Assembly: GCF_001561955.1 (NCBI RefSeq)
Contig: NZ_CP014223.1
Span: forward strand, 2,914,001 to 2,978,000
Reading direction: 5' to 3'
DNA: 64,000 bases
Source: Anaerotignum propionicum DSM 1682
GTDB lineage: Bacteria > Bacillota > Clostridia > Lachnospirales > Anaerotignaceae
A program made the position numbers and the translations under genes. Under the pieces are notes generated by a model. The model made no database searches. It worked only from the letters and a program-made list of their open reading frames with translations, and had not been told where the DNA came from. Within the stretch, counting starts at the first letter, position 1. Every line of letters starts with the position of its first letter. Shown here in pieces: positions 26,019 to 34,237 of the stretch.

Positions 26019-26276
26019 TCAAAGCATAAGCTTAAACACCTCATACACAAAATCCTGCAAGGTTTCAAGCATCCATGGCCCGCAAATGATACAAACAAAT
26101 ACAATCAATAAAACCTTTGGAACAAATGTGATTGTTTGTTCATGAATTTGGGTTGCCGCCTGTATGATCGATATAAAAACACCAATAATCATACTAAGTA
26201 TAAGGATGGGGCCACCGATTTTCATCGCCACCATAATAGCTGAACGCATAATATCTAAAGCTTCTCCGTTTGTCAT
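26019..26276 (-). CDS. fliQ: flagellar export apparatus protein FliQ
   Basis: An 85-residue protein with two membrane hairpin helices (residues 15-40 and 48-70) and the FliQ stretch VGVFISIIQAATQIHEQT in similar form (IGVFISIIQAATQIHEQT). It assembles with FliP and FliR into the export core. GGGAGG precedes ATG 26276. Confidence 0.96.
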   Translation of the reverse strand: MTNGEALDIMRSAIMVAMKIGGPILILSMIIGVFISIIQAATQIHEQTITFVPKVLLIVFVCIICGPWMLETLQDFVYEVFKLML

Positions 26277-26291
26277 ATATTATCCTCCCGG

Positions 26292-26948
26292 CTAATTAAA
26301 GCTCTTAATCAATGTAGAGAATAACAACTGCCACCCGTTTACCGTAATAAATAATAAAATTTTAAACGGCAGTGAAATCATAGCGGGAGGTAACATAATC
26401 ATACCCATTGACATCAGTGTACTGGATACCACGATATCAATTAATAAAAAGGGAAGGAACAACAGGAAACCCATAATAAAAGCTCGTTTCAATTCACTTG
26501 TCATAAATGAGGGAATCACAACCGTTAAAGGTAAATCCTCATACTGATCCGTAATCTTCTCCCCTGAAAAATCCATAAACATGTCCAAGGTTTCCTTCTC
26601 TGTTTGTTTCAGCATAAAGTTCTTCATTGGGACCGATGCGCGATCCAATGCTTCCTGCCCGGTGATTTGCTCATTTTTATAGGGTATGTAAGCCTCTTCA
26701 TTTATTTGATTCAACACCGGGGACATAATGAAAAGCGTAAGAAACAGGGCTATACCCACCAAAACTGTATTTGGTGGAGTCTGTTGCATTCCTAGCGCAT
26801 TTCGCAAAAAAGACATCACAATAATAATTCTTGTGAATGACGTTGTCATAATAACAATGGAAGGCAGCATTGTAAGAACAGTTATCATTAATATCATTTC
26901 TAATGATTGAATCTGTCCGCCGTTTATATTGATAAAAGCATCATTCAT
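26292..26948 (-). CDS. fliP: flagellar export apparatus protein FliP
   Basis: A 218-residue membrane protein with the FliP motifs MTSFTRIIIVMSFLRNALGMQQTPPN and the C-terminal SMGMIMLPPAMISLPFKILLF. It forms the export core with FliQ and FliR. Unlike many FliP proteins it has no obvious cleaved signal peptide: the first hydrophobic helix starts at about residue 17 after an acceptable ATG with GAGGGA. Confidence 0.96.
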   Translation of the reverse strand: MNDAFININGGQIQSLEMILMITVLTMLPSIVIMTTSFTRIIIVMSFLRNALGMQQTPPNTVLVGIALFLTLFIMSPVLNQINEEAYIPYKNEQITGQEALDRASVPMKNFMLKQTEKETLDMFMDFSGEKITDQYEDLPLTVVIPSFMTSELKRAFIMGFLLFLPFLLIDIVVSSTLMSMGMIMLPPAMISLPFKILLFITVNGWQLLFSTLIKSFN

Positions 26949-27010
26949 GATAAACTCCCTCGTACACTAAATACATTTCATCCCCTGTGTTTCCTATGTA
27001 TTCATGAATT

Positions 27011-27364
27011 TTATTTCTTTCTTCCCGGTAAATACTGGGACAAGACTTCCTTGAAGTCATATTCGCCTTTACTATGAAGCTCTTCCGACATTTGAAAAGC
27101 TTCTTCATCTATATTATCTAATTCTTTAATAAGTCCGACCCCATTGGGGGATAAAGACAACAAATAATAATTTTTCTGCACTTTTAAAACAACAACAGAT
27201 TTATCCTGGGAAATGGATAATCTATCTACAATTTCCATGTGTCGTGAAGCTCTGAATTTCATTGTCTTCGTACCCACATACTTTGTAAACCAATAGCTCA
27301 GAAATAAAATTAAGATGACTGATAGAAAGGTCAAAAAAATCATAAAAAAATCTTCAAAAATCAG
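27011..27364 (-). CDS. fliO: flagellar assembly protein FliO
   Basis: FliO is a small single-pass membrane protein that stabilises FliP assembly. It shows an N-terminal membrane helix, then MEIVDRLSISQDKSVVVLKVQKNYYLLSLSPNGVGLI, the FliO pattern. The first ATG (27343) is 26 bases from the only good ribosome site, AGGAGG at 27370-27375. In the same frame CTG (27364) and ATT (27361) lie 5 and 8 bases from it, so a non-standard start is likely. I mark the CTG as the outer limit. It lies between cheY and fliP. Confidence 0.85.
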   Translation of the reverse strand: MIFEDFFMIFLTFLSVILILFLSYWFTKYVGTKTMKFRASRHMEIVDRLSISQDKSVVVLKVQKNYYLLSLSPNGVGLIKELDNIDEEAFQMSEELHSKGEYDFKEVLSQYLPGRKK

Positions 27365-27382
27365 ACTCTCCTCCTGTCTAGC

Positions 27383-27742
27383 TTACCCCAGTACAGTTGT
27401 TACTGTCTTCAAAATTCTATCAGGCTTAAAGGGTTTTACAATGAAATCCTTAGCGCCAGATTTGATTGCCTCAATTACCATTGCTTCCTGACCCATAGCA
27501 GAACACATTACCACATTTGCAGAAGGATCCATCTGTTTGATTGCTTTTAGTGCACCCAAACCATCCATATTAGGCATGGTAATATCCATAATTACCAAAT
27601 CAGGGTGAATTTCTGTATACTTCGCAACTGCCTCTACACCGTCTGCCGCTTCATAGATGTCACTATAACCGTTTTTTGTCAGTGCATCTTTAATCATCAT
27701 TCTCATGAAAGAAGCGTCATCCACCAATAAAATTTTAGCCAT
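27383..27742 (-). CDS. cheY: chemotaxis response regulator CheY
   Basis: A single receiver domain (119 residues) that carries phosphate from CheA to the motor switch proteins FliM and FliY. The acidic pair is in LLVDDASFMR, the phospho-acceptor Asp53 in VIMDITMPNMDG, and the conserved Lys in FIVKPFKPD. ATG 27742 has AAAGGA at a good distance; the upstream ATG 27751 is too close to it. It lies between fliY and fliO. Confidence 0.96.
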   Translation of the reverse strand: MAKILLVDDASFMRMMIKDALTKNGYSDIYEAADGVEAVAKYTEIHPDLVIMDITMPNMDGLGALKAIKQMDPSANVVMCSAMGQEAMVIEAIKSGAKDFIVKPFKPDRILKTVTTVLG

Positions 27743-27799
27743 TATAACCATTCCTTTCTTTTCCTATCTTTTTTCATTTTTTCTATTGTCATTGCCAAC

Positions 27800-29155
27800 T
27801 TATATTTTCTTTAAAACCTCTGTTACACGCACACCAAAATTATCATCAACGACAACCACGTCGCCCTTTGCAATACACTGACCATTTACATAGATATCAA
27901 CCTGCTCACCAGCAAGCTTATCCAATACAATCAATGATCCCTTATTGTATTCGAGAATTTCTCGAACATTTTTCTTTGTGCGACCAATTTCCACAGAAAT
28001 CTCCAGTGGTACACCCATAATCAAATCTAAGTTTTCCTTACGCTCCTGATCCAGCAAGCTTTCCCCTCTGTTTAAATCAGCATTTGGCTTGACATTAATC
28101 ACCTTGGGTTGCGCCGGAGAGGTGTTTGCCCCAGGCGCATAACTTTGCTGTGGCGCATAGCTTGGTTGTGGCGCAGGCCTTGCAGGCGTATTTTCCACCA
28201 CAGGTGCAACCACATTATTCTGACTTACCTCTGTTTTAACCGGTTCAGGTTGGGTAACAGGAGTATTACTCTGAAAGCTTTGAGACAGCAGTTTTTCAAT
28301 TTCCTCCTGACTCAGCTTTCCTCCGGAAGATGATTCCGCCGACGGTGTTTTTGCCGGTTCAGGCTGGGTATCGCCGGGAGTAGCACTTTGAAAGCTTTGA
28401 GACATTAATTTCTCAATCTCCTCCTGGCTCATCATTCCTCCTGAAGATGACTTCTCCTCAGGCTCAGATTCTTGGAAGTTTTGATAGTTCATTTCCTGGG
28501 TTTCCACCGCAGGTGCAGGTGGTTCAGGCACAGCATCCTGAGAATCATCCGGCAAGTCTCCAATTGGCAGTCCAAAACATGACAGCAGCTTTCTTGCCAA
28601 ATCTACCGTCATAATGTTTAAAAATTCGCTTTCCAAAGAGTCTTCCACTTTCAGTGAAAACCTTACCACAACCATTGGCTGGTCATCCAGTAAGTACTTT
28701 TCAGCAAATTCAGCCACTGTATTAATTTCAAACGAGGTCGGTGTAGAAATATTAACAGGCTCTCCCAACAGTTCCGCCAAGGCGGTAGAGGATGACCCCA
28801 TCATCTGATTCATTACCTCGCGTATTGCACTCATATTGATGTCATTTAGCTCAAATTCCTCTTCTGGGATTTCCGATCCCATCAGAATCTCAACAATCAC
28901 CTTAACATCGTGTCGTTTCAGCAACATAATATTATTGCCGCTTAACCCCGTAACATAAGTTATTTCCACCGCAACTGCCGGCTCCATATATGTAAACTCA
29001 AAGCTTTCTTTGCTTGATACCATTACAGTTGGAACAGTAATATCAACTCTTCTGTCGAGCATAGTTGAAACTGCTGTAGCAGATGCCCCAAGGCTGATGT
29101 TTAGAATTTCGCCAATGGCGTCCATCTCTAAAGAGTTAAAAATCTTATCGGCCAT
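27800..29155 (-). CDS. fliY: flagellar switch protein and CheY-P phosphatase FliY (CheC-FliN fusion)
   Basis: FliY is part of the cytoplasmic C-ring and removes phosphate from CheY-P. Residues 8-200 are a CheC-like domain with two active-site helices (DAIGEILNISLGASATAV and SAIREVMNQMMGSSSTAL). Residues 370-450 are the FliN/SpoA domain (LDLIMGVPLEISVEIGRTKK). Between them a Pro/Gln-rich linker contains two near-identical 34-residue blocks (236-270 and 275-308), each with SQEEIEKLxSQSFQS. This resembles the FliM N-terminal CheY-binding peptide (here LSQSQIDALLAS in FliM). The Bacillus FliY has such a peptide at its N-terminus; here that end lacks it. The length of 451 is longer than Bacillus FliY. 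Confidence 0.94.
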   Translation of the reverse strand: MADKIFNSLEMDAIGEILNISLGASATAVSTMLDRRVDITVPTVMVSSKESFEFTYMEPAVAVEITYVTGLSGNNIMLLKRHDVKVIVEILMGSEIPEEEFELNDINMSAIREVMNQMMGSSSTALAELLGEPVNISTPTSFEINTVAEFAEKYLLDDQPMVVVRFSLKVEDSLESEFLNIMTVDLARKLLSCFGLPIGDLPDDSQDAVPEPPAPAVETQEMNYQNFQESEPEEKSSSGGMMSQEEIEKLMSQSFQSATPGDTQPEPAKTPSAESSSGGKLSQEEIEKLLSQSFQSNTPVTQPEPVKTEVSQNNVVAPVVENTPARPAPQPSYAPQQSYAPGANTSPAQPKVINVKPNADLNRGESLLDQERKENLDLIMGVPLEISVEIGRTKKNVREILEYNKGSLIVLDKLAGEQVDIYVNGQCIAKGDVVVVDDNFGVRVTEVLKKI

Positions 29156-29182
29156 AACAATTAATCCCCCCTTTGGCTTTTC

Positions 29183-30181
29183 CTAGTTCTTATTTATTTC
29201 ACTTATTCTCACTGCCATATTTTTATTATGAACACCCAATTTTCCATTGAACCAGATATTGTCCTCAACAAAAACATCAACAAATGAGTTTTGGGGCCTA
29301 TTTAAATTAATAATATCGCCCTTCTTAAGATCATAAATATCTTGCAACATTACAGTAGCATCACCAATCCTAGCAGTAATTTCCAGATCTGATTCCTTGA
29401 TGGATTCAAAGATATCTCGTGAAGTATGGTCAACAGCTCCACCAGACGATCTGCTATTGGGAGATTTTTTGTTATCCAGTATCCCAAAAATATTCGTTAG
29501 CAATGTACTTGGGATACAAACATTAATTTTGCCTGCAACATTATTAATAATTACCTCAATTACAACAATGACTACAATTTCATCCATCCCTATTTCCTGC
29601 ATCAATCCGTGGGAGGTCTCAATCTTTTCAATTCCAAAGTCAATTTCAAGATAATTTGCCCATCCATCTTTCATTACGCCAACCAGATATTTTGTAATAT
29701 TCTCGTAAAGTAAAAGCTCTATATCTGTATAAGCATACTGAGAAGATACATTTTGGGGCTCTTCGCCCTTCCCCCCCAGCATTCGGTCAATCATACTGAG
29801 CATCAGTGGTGTAGTAATATGCATGATAACCGTGCCGCCGCCATCTTTACTTAGCAATGATGCATTGATCAGCGTCAATGCATCATTATCTGATAAAGCA
29901 TTACTAAATTCATAATAGCGCTCCTCTTCCACAGTAATAAGAGTAACTTGGCTGGATGCCCTAAGCAAGCTATTCAGTCTGGAAGAAACAAGCCTGCAAT
30001 AGTTCTCATGGGTGTTTTTTATTATATTCAATTTGTCCTTCGTGTATTTCTTGGGACTGTAGAAATCATATTTACGGTATTTCTCGCCAGCATCCTTAGA
30101 GACTTCTTTCTCAATGCTGCCTCCACCAACTACTGATGCAAGAAGTGCATCAATCTGACTCTGGCTTAATACTTCAGACAT
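29183..30181 (-). CDS. fliM: flagellar motor switch protein FliM
   Basis: FliM is the C-ring protein that binds CheY-P and sets rotation direction. The N-terminal peptide SEVLSQSQIDALLAS is the CheY-P docking motif. The middle domain is CheC-like, and the C-terminal SpoA domain begins around residue 255 (SDLEITARIGDATVMLQDIYDL). It has 332 residues, with AGGGGTG before ATG 30181. It lies directly before fliY. No fliL is found between it and motB. Confidence 0.96.
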   Translation of the reverse strand: MSEVLSQSQIDALLASVVGGGSIEKEVSKDAGEKYRKYDFYSPKKYTKDKLNIIKNTHENYCRLVSSRLNSLLRASSQVTLITVEEERYYEFSNALSDNDALTLINASLLSKDGGGTVIMHITTPLMLSMIDRMLGGKGEEPQNVSSQYAYTDIELLLYENITKYLVGVMKDGWANYLEIDFGIEKIETSHGLMQEIGMDEIVVIVVIEVIINNVAGKINVCIPSTLLTNIFGILDNKKSPNSRSSGGAVDHTSRDIFESIKESDLEITARIGDATVMLQDIYDLKKGDIINLNRPQNSFVDVFVEDNIWFNGKLGVHNKNMAVRISEINKN

Positions 30182-30366
30182 CTTTTGCGTTCACCCCTAC
30201 CATATTTTATTAGGTCGTTTATGCTTTCCCTTTTCGAAGATTTGCAAAATTGTTTTGAATTCTGTAAATAAGGAAGATTGAAACATATAACGATATTCCT
30301 AATTTCCCAAAAATCATTATTATAAGCACTTTTTTGGTTTCTTCTTTTTATCTAGAACATAATTAC

Positions 30367-31158
30367 TTAATTTTGTGCCTTTGCTTCACCAGTACCATAT
30401 ACTTCATTATAATAGTTATCCAGTGATCTAACAACACTGTCATTTTTGGAAATTATTATCTCAACTCGCCTGTTTTTCGCTCTGCTCTCTCTGGTATCGA
30501 AAGAGCTGATAGGTCTAAACTGACCAAAACCAATGGAAACTAGCTTATCAGGATCAATAATATTTTTCTTTTGCATATAAACAAGCACTTCTGCTGCTCT
30601 GTCTGATGATAAAAATCTATCGCTTTGAATCTCGTTTGGTTCTGTAGGACTTGCTTGAGAGGTATGTCCCAATATTTGTATTTCACCAATAGAGTTATTA
30701 ACATCTTTAATGATTTTACACAATTGATCCAGAACATTTTTCCCCTCTTGCTTTAGCACATAGCTGTCACCATCAAAAAAGATATTGTTTCGGAACGTAA
30801 TAAATGTATACCCATCACCCTTGGTAACTTCAACATCAGCAGAAAGACCATTTACCTCGACATACTTTGACAATTTATAATACATTTCGTCAAAGTCATC
30901 AGCAAACTGATAATCCTCACCATTGCCTAAAACATTGCCTTCCACATCATAGTTTCCATCGGTTTCCTCTGCGTTTTCAACAATCTGACTCACTTCTGCA
31001 TCTGTTGGATTAAAGCTTTTCACAATCATTTTCCACTTTGCACTATCAACAGATGATATTGAATAGAGCAATACAAAGAAACATAGGAGAAGTGTCACCA
31101 TATCACTATAGGTGTTCAGCCATTCGTTAGAAACGCCTCCACTCCTTTTTTTCTTCAT
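30367..31158 (-). CDS. motB: flagellar stator protein MotB
   Basis: MotB forms the proton channel with MotA and anchors the stator to peptidoglycan. One membrane helix (about residues 16-38) carries the ion-binding Asp in TYSDMVTLLLCFFVLLYS. Residues 130-255 are an OmpA-like domain (ILGHTSQ, SDRAAEVLVYM, RRVEIII). ATG 31158 has a perfect AAAGGAGG; an in-frame upstream ATG 31221 or GTG 31215 with AAAGGA is possible but adds a basic stretch not typical of MotB. It is separated from motA by an unusual 230 bases. Confidence 0.95.
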   Translation of the reverse strand: MKKKRSGGVSNEWLNTYSDMVTLLLCFFVLLYSISSVDSAKWKMIVKSFNPTDAEVSQIVENAEETDGNYDVEGNVLGNGEDYQFADDFDEMYYKLSKYVEVNGLSADVEVTKGDGYTFITFRNNIFFDGDSYVLKQEGKNVLDQLCKIIKDVNNSIGEIQILGHTSQASPTEPNEIQSDRFLSSDRAAEVLVYMQKKNIIDPDKLVSIGFGQFRPISSFDTRESRAKNRRVEIIISKNDSVVRSLDNYYNEVYGTGEAKAQN

Positions 31159-31388
31159 TGTCTTATCCTCCTTTGTACTCCGTCGTCGCCTATGCTTAAT
31201 TTGAATTATTTTCACAAGCATTCATCCTTTCAAAAGCGGTGGATTGGCGAACGTCAAACGACTACAGTTCGTAAAATTATTCTTTCTTTTCCCATAATGG
31301 AGGATGTTTTCAATTCCTTGAGTTCCCTTTGCACTGTAATAAAACTTATGCAGTTCCCAAACCTCCGACACGCTGAATAGCGGTATTT
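31159..31388 (-). other. 230-base spacer between motA and motB
   Basis: The two stator genes normally overlap or nearly touch. Here the spacer holds no ORF that I can support. It contains a short inverted repeat CGAAC/GTTCG near 31230-31255 and a second AAAGGA ribosome-like site before an in-frame upstream start of motB. Its role is unknown. Confidence 0.4.
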
Positions 31389-32186
31389 TTATTCTTCTTC
31401 TGCTGCTCCACCTTTGCCTTTTTTCTGGTTTTTGGTTTTTTCGTATTGTGGTAAATAAGCAATCAGCTTTTCTTTTAAGAAATTTGGGTTTTCACCAGCC
31501 TGAATTGCTAAAATACCTTCAATAATAATTTTCCTGCACAAGAACTCTTCGTCGCTGCGAACCTGCAATTTCTTTGCAATAGGCATAAAGAACATATTCG
31601 CCAGTAAAGATCCATAGAAGGTTGTAATCAATGCAATGGCCATGTTCTGGCTAATGCCATCTGCACCTTGATCCATATTCATGGATTTTAACATATTCAC
31701 CAAACCAATCAGCGTTCCCACCATACCAAACGCCGGTGCATAGCCCGCACCTTTTTCATAAAATTCAATAATCTCACTGTGTCTCTCTGAAATATAATCC
31801 AATGTGTTATTCAAAATTTCACTTACCTGCTGTGGTGTGGTAGAATCCACAATCAGCATCAGTCCTTCTCGAAAAAAGGGATCTTGCATGGTATTTGCCT
31901 TTTCTTCCAAGGCTAGCAGTCCGCTTTTACGAGCAATAATCGCCAGCTCATATAATTGATCTATGAATTCCATAGCATTATATGGATTTTTTAACAATAT
32001 CTTAAACTGCTTCGGCAGCTGTTTCAGCACCCTTGCAGGATAACTGGCAATTAAAGCAGCATAAGTTCCACCAATTACTATAATTATGCTCTGTAAATCC
32101 CAAAAGTTCCCAAGATCTTTTATGCCAATACCGTAAAGAACAAGCACCAGACCTGCTATAATCCCTATGAACGTTGTTAAGTCCAT
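31389..32186 (-). CDS. motA: flagellar stator protein MotA
   Basis: MotA is a four-helix membrane protein that couples ion flow to torque on FliG. It has 265 residues, with the family motif EKGAGYAPAFGMVGTLIGLVNML and ALITTFYGSLLANMFFMPIAKKL, and a cytoplasmic loop between helices 2 and 3. The C-terminus is basic then acidic (KKGKGGAAEEE). GGAGG precedes the ATG. It lies between flbD and motB. Confidence 0.96.
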   Translation of the reverse strand: MDLTTFIGIIAGLVLVLYGIGIKDLGNFWDLQSIIIVIGGTYAALIASYPARVLKQLPKQFKILLKNPYNAMEFIDQLYELAIIARKSGLLALEEKANTMQDPFFREGLMLIVDSTTPQQVSEILNNTLDYISERHSEIIEFYEKGAGYAPAFGMVGTLIGLVNMLKSMNMDQGADGISQNMAIALITTFYGSLLANMFFMPIAKKLQVRSDEEFLCRKIIIEGILAIQAGENPNFLKEKLIAYLPQYEKTKNQKKGKGGAAEEE

Positions 32187-32225
32187 ATTGCGCCTCCAAA
32201 ACTATTTTTTCAAATTACCTAGATT

Positions 32226-32429
32226 TTAAGCATCTTGATTTAAATTCATGGTGTGTATTGCTGATAGATATTTAATACTCTTTTCAATGATCTCATCCGG
32301 CGTTTCACGCACTATATAAAAGCTTAAATTATTAAGCAGTATTTTGGATTCCGGAATGCTCTCAATCGCAATGATCTGCTCACAATTTAAAACAAATTTT
32401 TCTCCGTTAAGCTTTGTTAATTTTATCAT
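32226..32429 (-). CDS. flbD: FlbD family flagellar protein
   Basis: A 67-residue protein, MIKLTKLNGEKFVLNCEQIIAIESIPESKI and so on, matching the small FlbD (SwrD) family always found near motA in Firmicutes. SwrD raises motor power in Bacillus. ATG 32429 follows AGGAGGATAAG; an upstream start at 32453 would cover this site. It lies 39 bases before motA. Confidence 0.92.
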   Translation of the reverse strand: MIKLTKLNGEKFVLNCEQIIAIESIPESKILLNNLSFYIVRETPDEIIEKSIKYLSAIHTMNLNQDA

Positions 32430-32712
32430 CTTATCCTCCTGAGATGTCCACATTTAGTTCAGTAATCCCTAAAACGCTGATAAAATATAATCTATTGCCC
32501 AACGCCAAAGGTCTTTTCAAAATATCCTAAAGCAATTCTAACTTTTCATACGCAATACGTTTGTATATCATAGAATTCTACACTTTCATGAAAACTCATT
32601 TAACCAATACCCCACAAATAATAACCACTTACAAAATCAGTCTTGTTTTTAAAACTCACTTTAAGAGTAGTAAACCGCAGCCCATATGGCAGCGGTCTGC
32701 ACTCTAGTAAAA
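32430..32712 (-). other. spacer between flgE and flbD with a strong hairpin
   Basis: No gene is supported in these 283 bases. Right after flgE lies a hairpin, ACCGC-a-GCC/GGC-a-GCGGT (about 32668-32690), without a T run. It could be an mRNA processing or stability element after the abundant hook transcript. Direct evidence is lacking. Confidence 0.35.
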
Positions 32713-33639
32713 TTATCGTTTAATATTTACAAGCTCTTCAAGCATTTGGTCTGTAACGGTAATAATTCTTGTATTTGCTTGAAACCCTCTCTGAGTTGTT
32801 ATCATTTCAGAGAATTCCTTTGCTAAGTCTACATTTGACATTTCCAAACCATAGTTCAAAATTTTTCCTGTCGTACCTTCACCAGGTTTATATGGTACAA
32901 TATAACCTGTGTTTTCACGAATGGAGTAGTAGGGTCCCTGTGTTTTCTCAAGGGCATTGGGGTTAGGTACATTTGCGATAGCAATCATACCAACACTCAC
33001 TGTTTTGCCTGCGGAGTCGGTACCTGTAATTTCACCCGTTTTAGAAATACTGATACTGTTCAGCTTCAAAGGTGTTCCAGAACTATCCCCAGGAGTAAGA
33101 AGTTTGCCATCCTTGTCAACATAAGGCACACGGATTGGTTGTAACGTACCCTCATTCAGCGCACCATCTTTATACATAAACCCATAGATTACATTGCTGC
33201 TTCCATCAACAAGGAATCCATCACCATCAAAGGTAAAGTTACCTACTCTGGAGAGTGTATACTTGGACATTGCAGCAGACATTTCCTTGGGGTCTGTCTT
33301 TATTTCAGTTTCGCCATTCTTTTGGCCTACAATAAAAAATCCCTGTCCATCAATCATACAATCCATGGAGCTATCAGTTGGTGCATAAGAGCCACTGGAA
33401 AACATAAGGTCAATGGTTCCTACCTGAGAACCATAACCAACCTGGGAAGGGTTGGAACCACCAAAAACATCATTACCGCCACTGGAGGAGGATGTTGTTT
33501 GATATATAGATTCCTTAAAAGTTACTCTTCCGGCTTTATAACCAAAAGTATTTACGTTTGCGATATTGTTACCGATAACGTCCATTTTTTGCTGATGTGC
33601 TCGGAGCCCTGCAATACCCGAAAACATTGACTTTACCAT
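32713..33639 (-). CDS. flgE: flagellar hook protein FlgE
   Basis: FlgE is the major hook subunit, exported through the rod. N-terminal FSGIAGLRAHQQKMDVIGNNIANVNTFGYK and C-terminal NYGLEMSNVDLAKEFSEMITTQRGFQANTRIITVTDQMLEELVNIKR are the assembly regions. At 308 residues it is short for a hook protein, with a compact surface domain. AAAGGAG precedes ATG 33639. It follows flgD. Confidence 0.93.
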   Translation of the reverse strand: MVKSMFSGIAGLRAHQQKMDVIGNNIANVNTFGYKAGRVTFKESIYQTTSSSSGGNDVFGGSNPSQVGYGSQVGTIDLMFSSGSYAPTDSSMDCMIDGQGFFIVGQKNGETEIKTDPKEMSAAMSKYTLSRVGNFTFDGDGFLVDGSSNVIYGFMYKDGALNEGTLQPIRVPYVDKDGKLLTPGDSSGTPLKLNSISISKTGEITGTDSAGKTVSVGMIAIANVPNPNALEKTQGPYYSIRENTGYIVPYKPGEGTTGKILNYGLEMSNVDLAKEFSEMITTQRGFQANTRIITVTDQMLEELVNIKR

Positions 33640-33731
33640 ACTATGAAATCTCCTTTCGCATTGCTATCGAATTTACATTATTTTTATGCATATCTCATTG
33701 CTTTTTGACTTCTCTGGGACCATCAAGCAGA

Positions 33732-34235
33732 TTAATCACCCTCTGCACCTGTTCCATTTCCTCCGGTGCCATTCGTCTCACTACTTGTAGGTTCAGAAGT
33801 ATCTTTCTCAGGAAGTTTTCCGACGGACATAATGGCTGATAATTTATAACTTTTTCCATCCACAAACACGACCTGCTCTCCAGAATACATACCTGTGGCA
33901 GTGACCGTTCCATAAACTTCCGTTAACTTTCCACCGCTGCCTATCTGCGCTACGGTGACATCCTTCCCTACTAGAGAAGCCGCATAAGAAATTAATGAAA
34001 CATTGGTAATATCAGTGATTGATTGTATTGTGGACATCATAATCATCTGATTCATAAACTCGCTTGTATCCATGGGGTTTGTCATATCTTGGTTTTGCAG
34101 TTGGGCAGCAAAGAGTTTAAAAAAATCTTCCATGTCCAAAGTGCTTTTTCCCGTTGCCTTGCTGGTTTGCTCACTATTGGCTTTTGTCGTAGCACTGGTG
34201 GGAATATTTGTCATATAATTATTAACAGAAGCCAC
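33732..34235 (-). CDS. flgD: flagellar hook capping protein FlgD
   Basis: FlgD caps the growing hook. The core LDMEDFFKLFAAQLQNQDMTNPMDTSEFMNQMIMMSTIQ is the FlgD signature; the C-terminus is a Gly/Thr-rich tail. It has 167 residues. The start is GTG 34235 behind GGAGGTG, only two bases after the fliK stop, so the two are tightly coupled. Confidence 0.95.
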   Translation of the reverse strand: MASVNNYMTNIPTSATTKANSEQTSKATGKSTLDMEDFFKLFAAQLQNQDMTNPMDTSEFMNQMIMMSTIQSITDITNVSLISYAASLVGKDVTVAQIGSGGKLTEVYGTVTATGMYSGEQVVFVDGKSYKLSAIMSVGKLPEKDTSEPTSSETNGTGGNGTGAEGD

Positions 34236-34237
34236 CC

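Noticed and set aside
31159-31221. A longer MotB from ATG 31221
   Set aside because: It adds a basic stretch not typical of MotB, and a perfect ribosome site serves ATG 31158; it remains a minor alternative.
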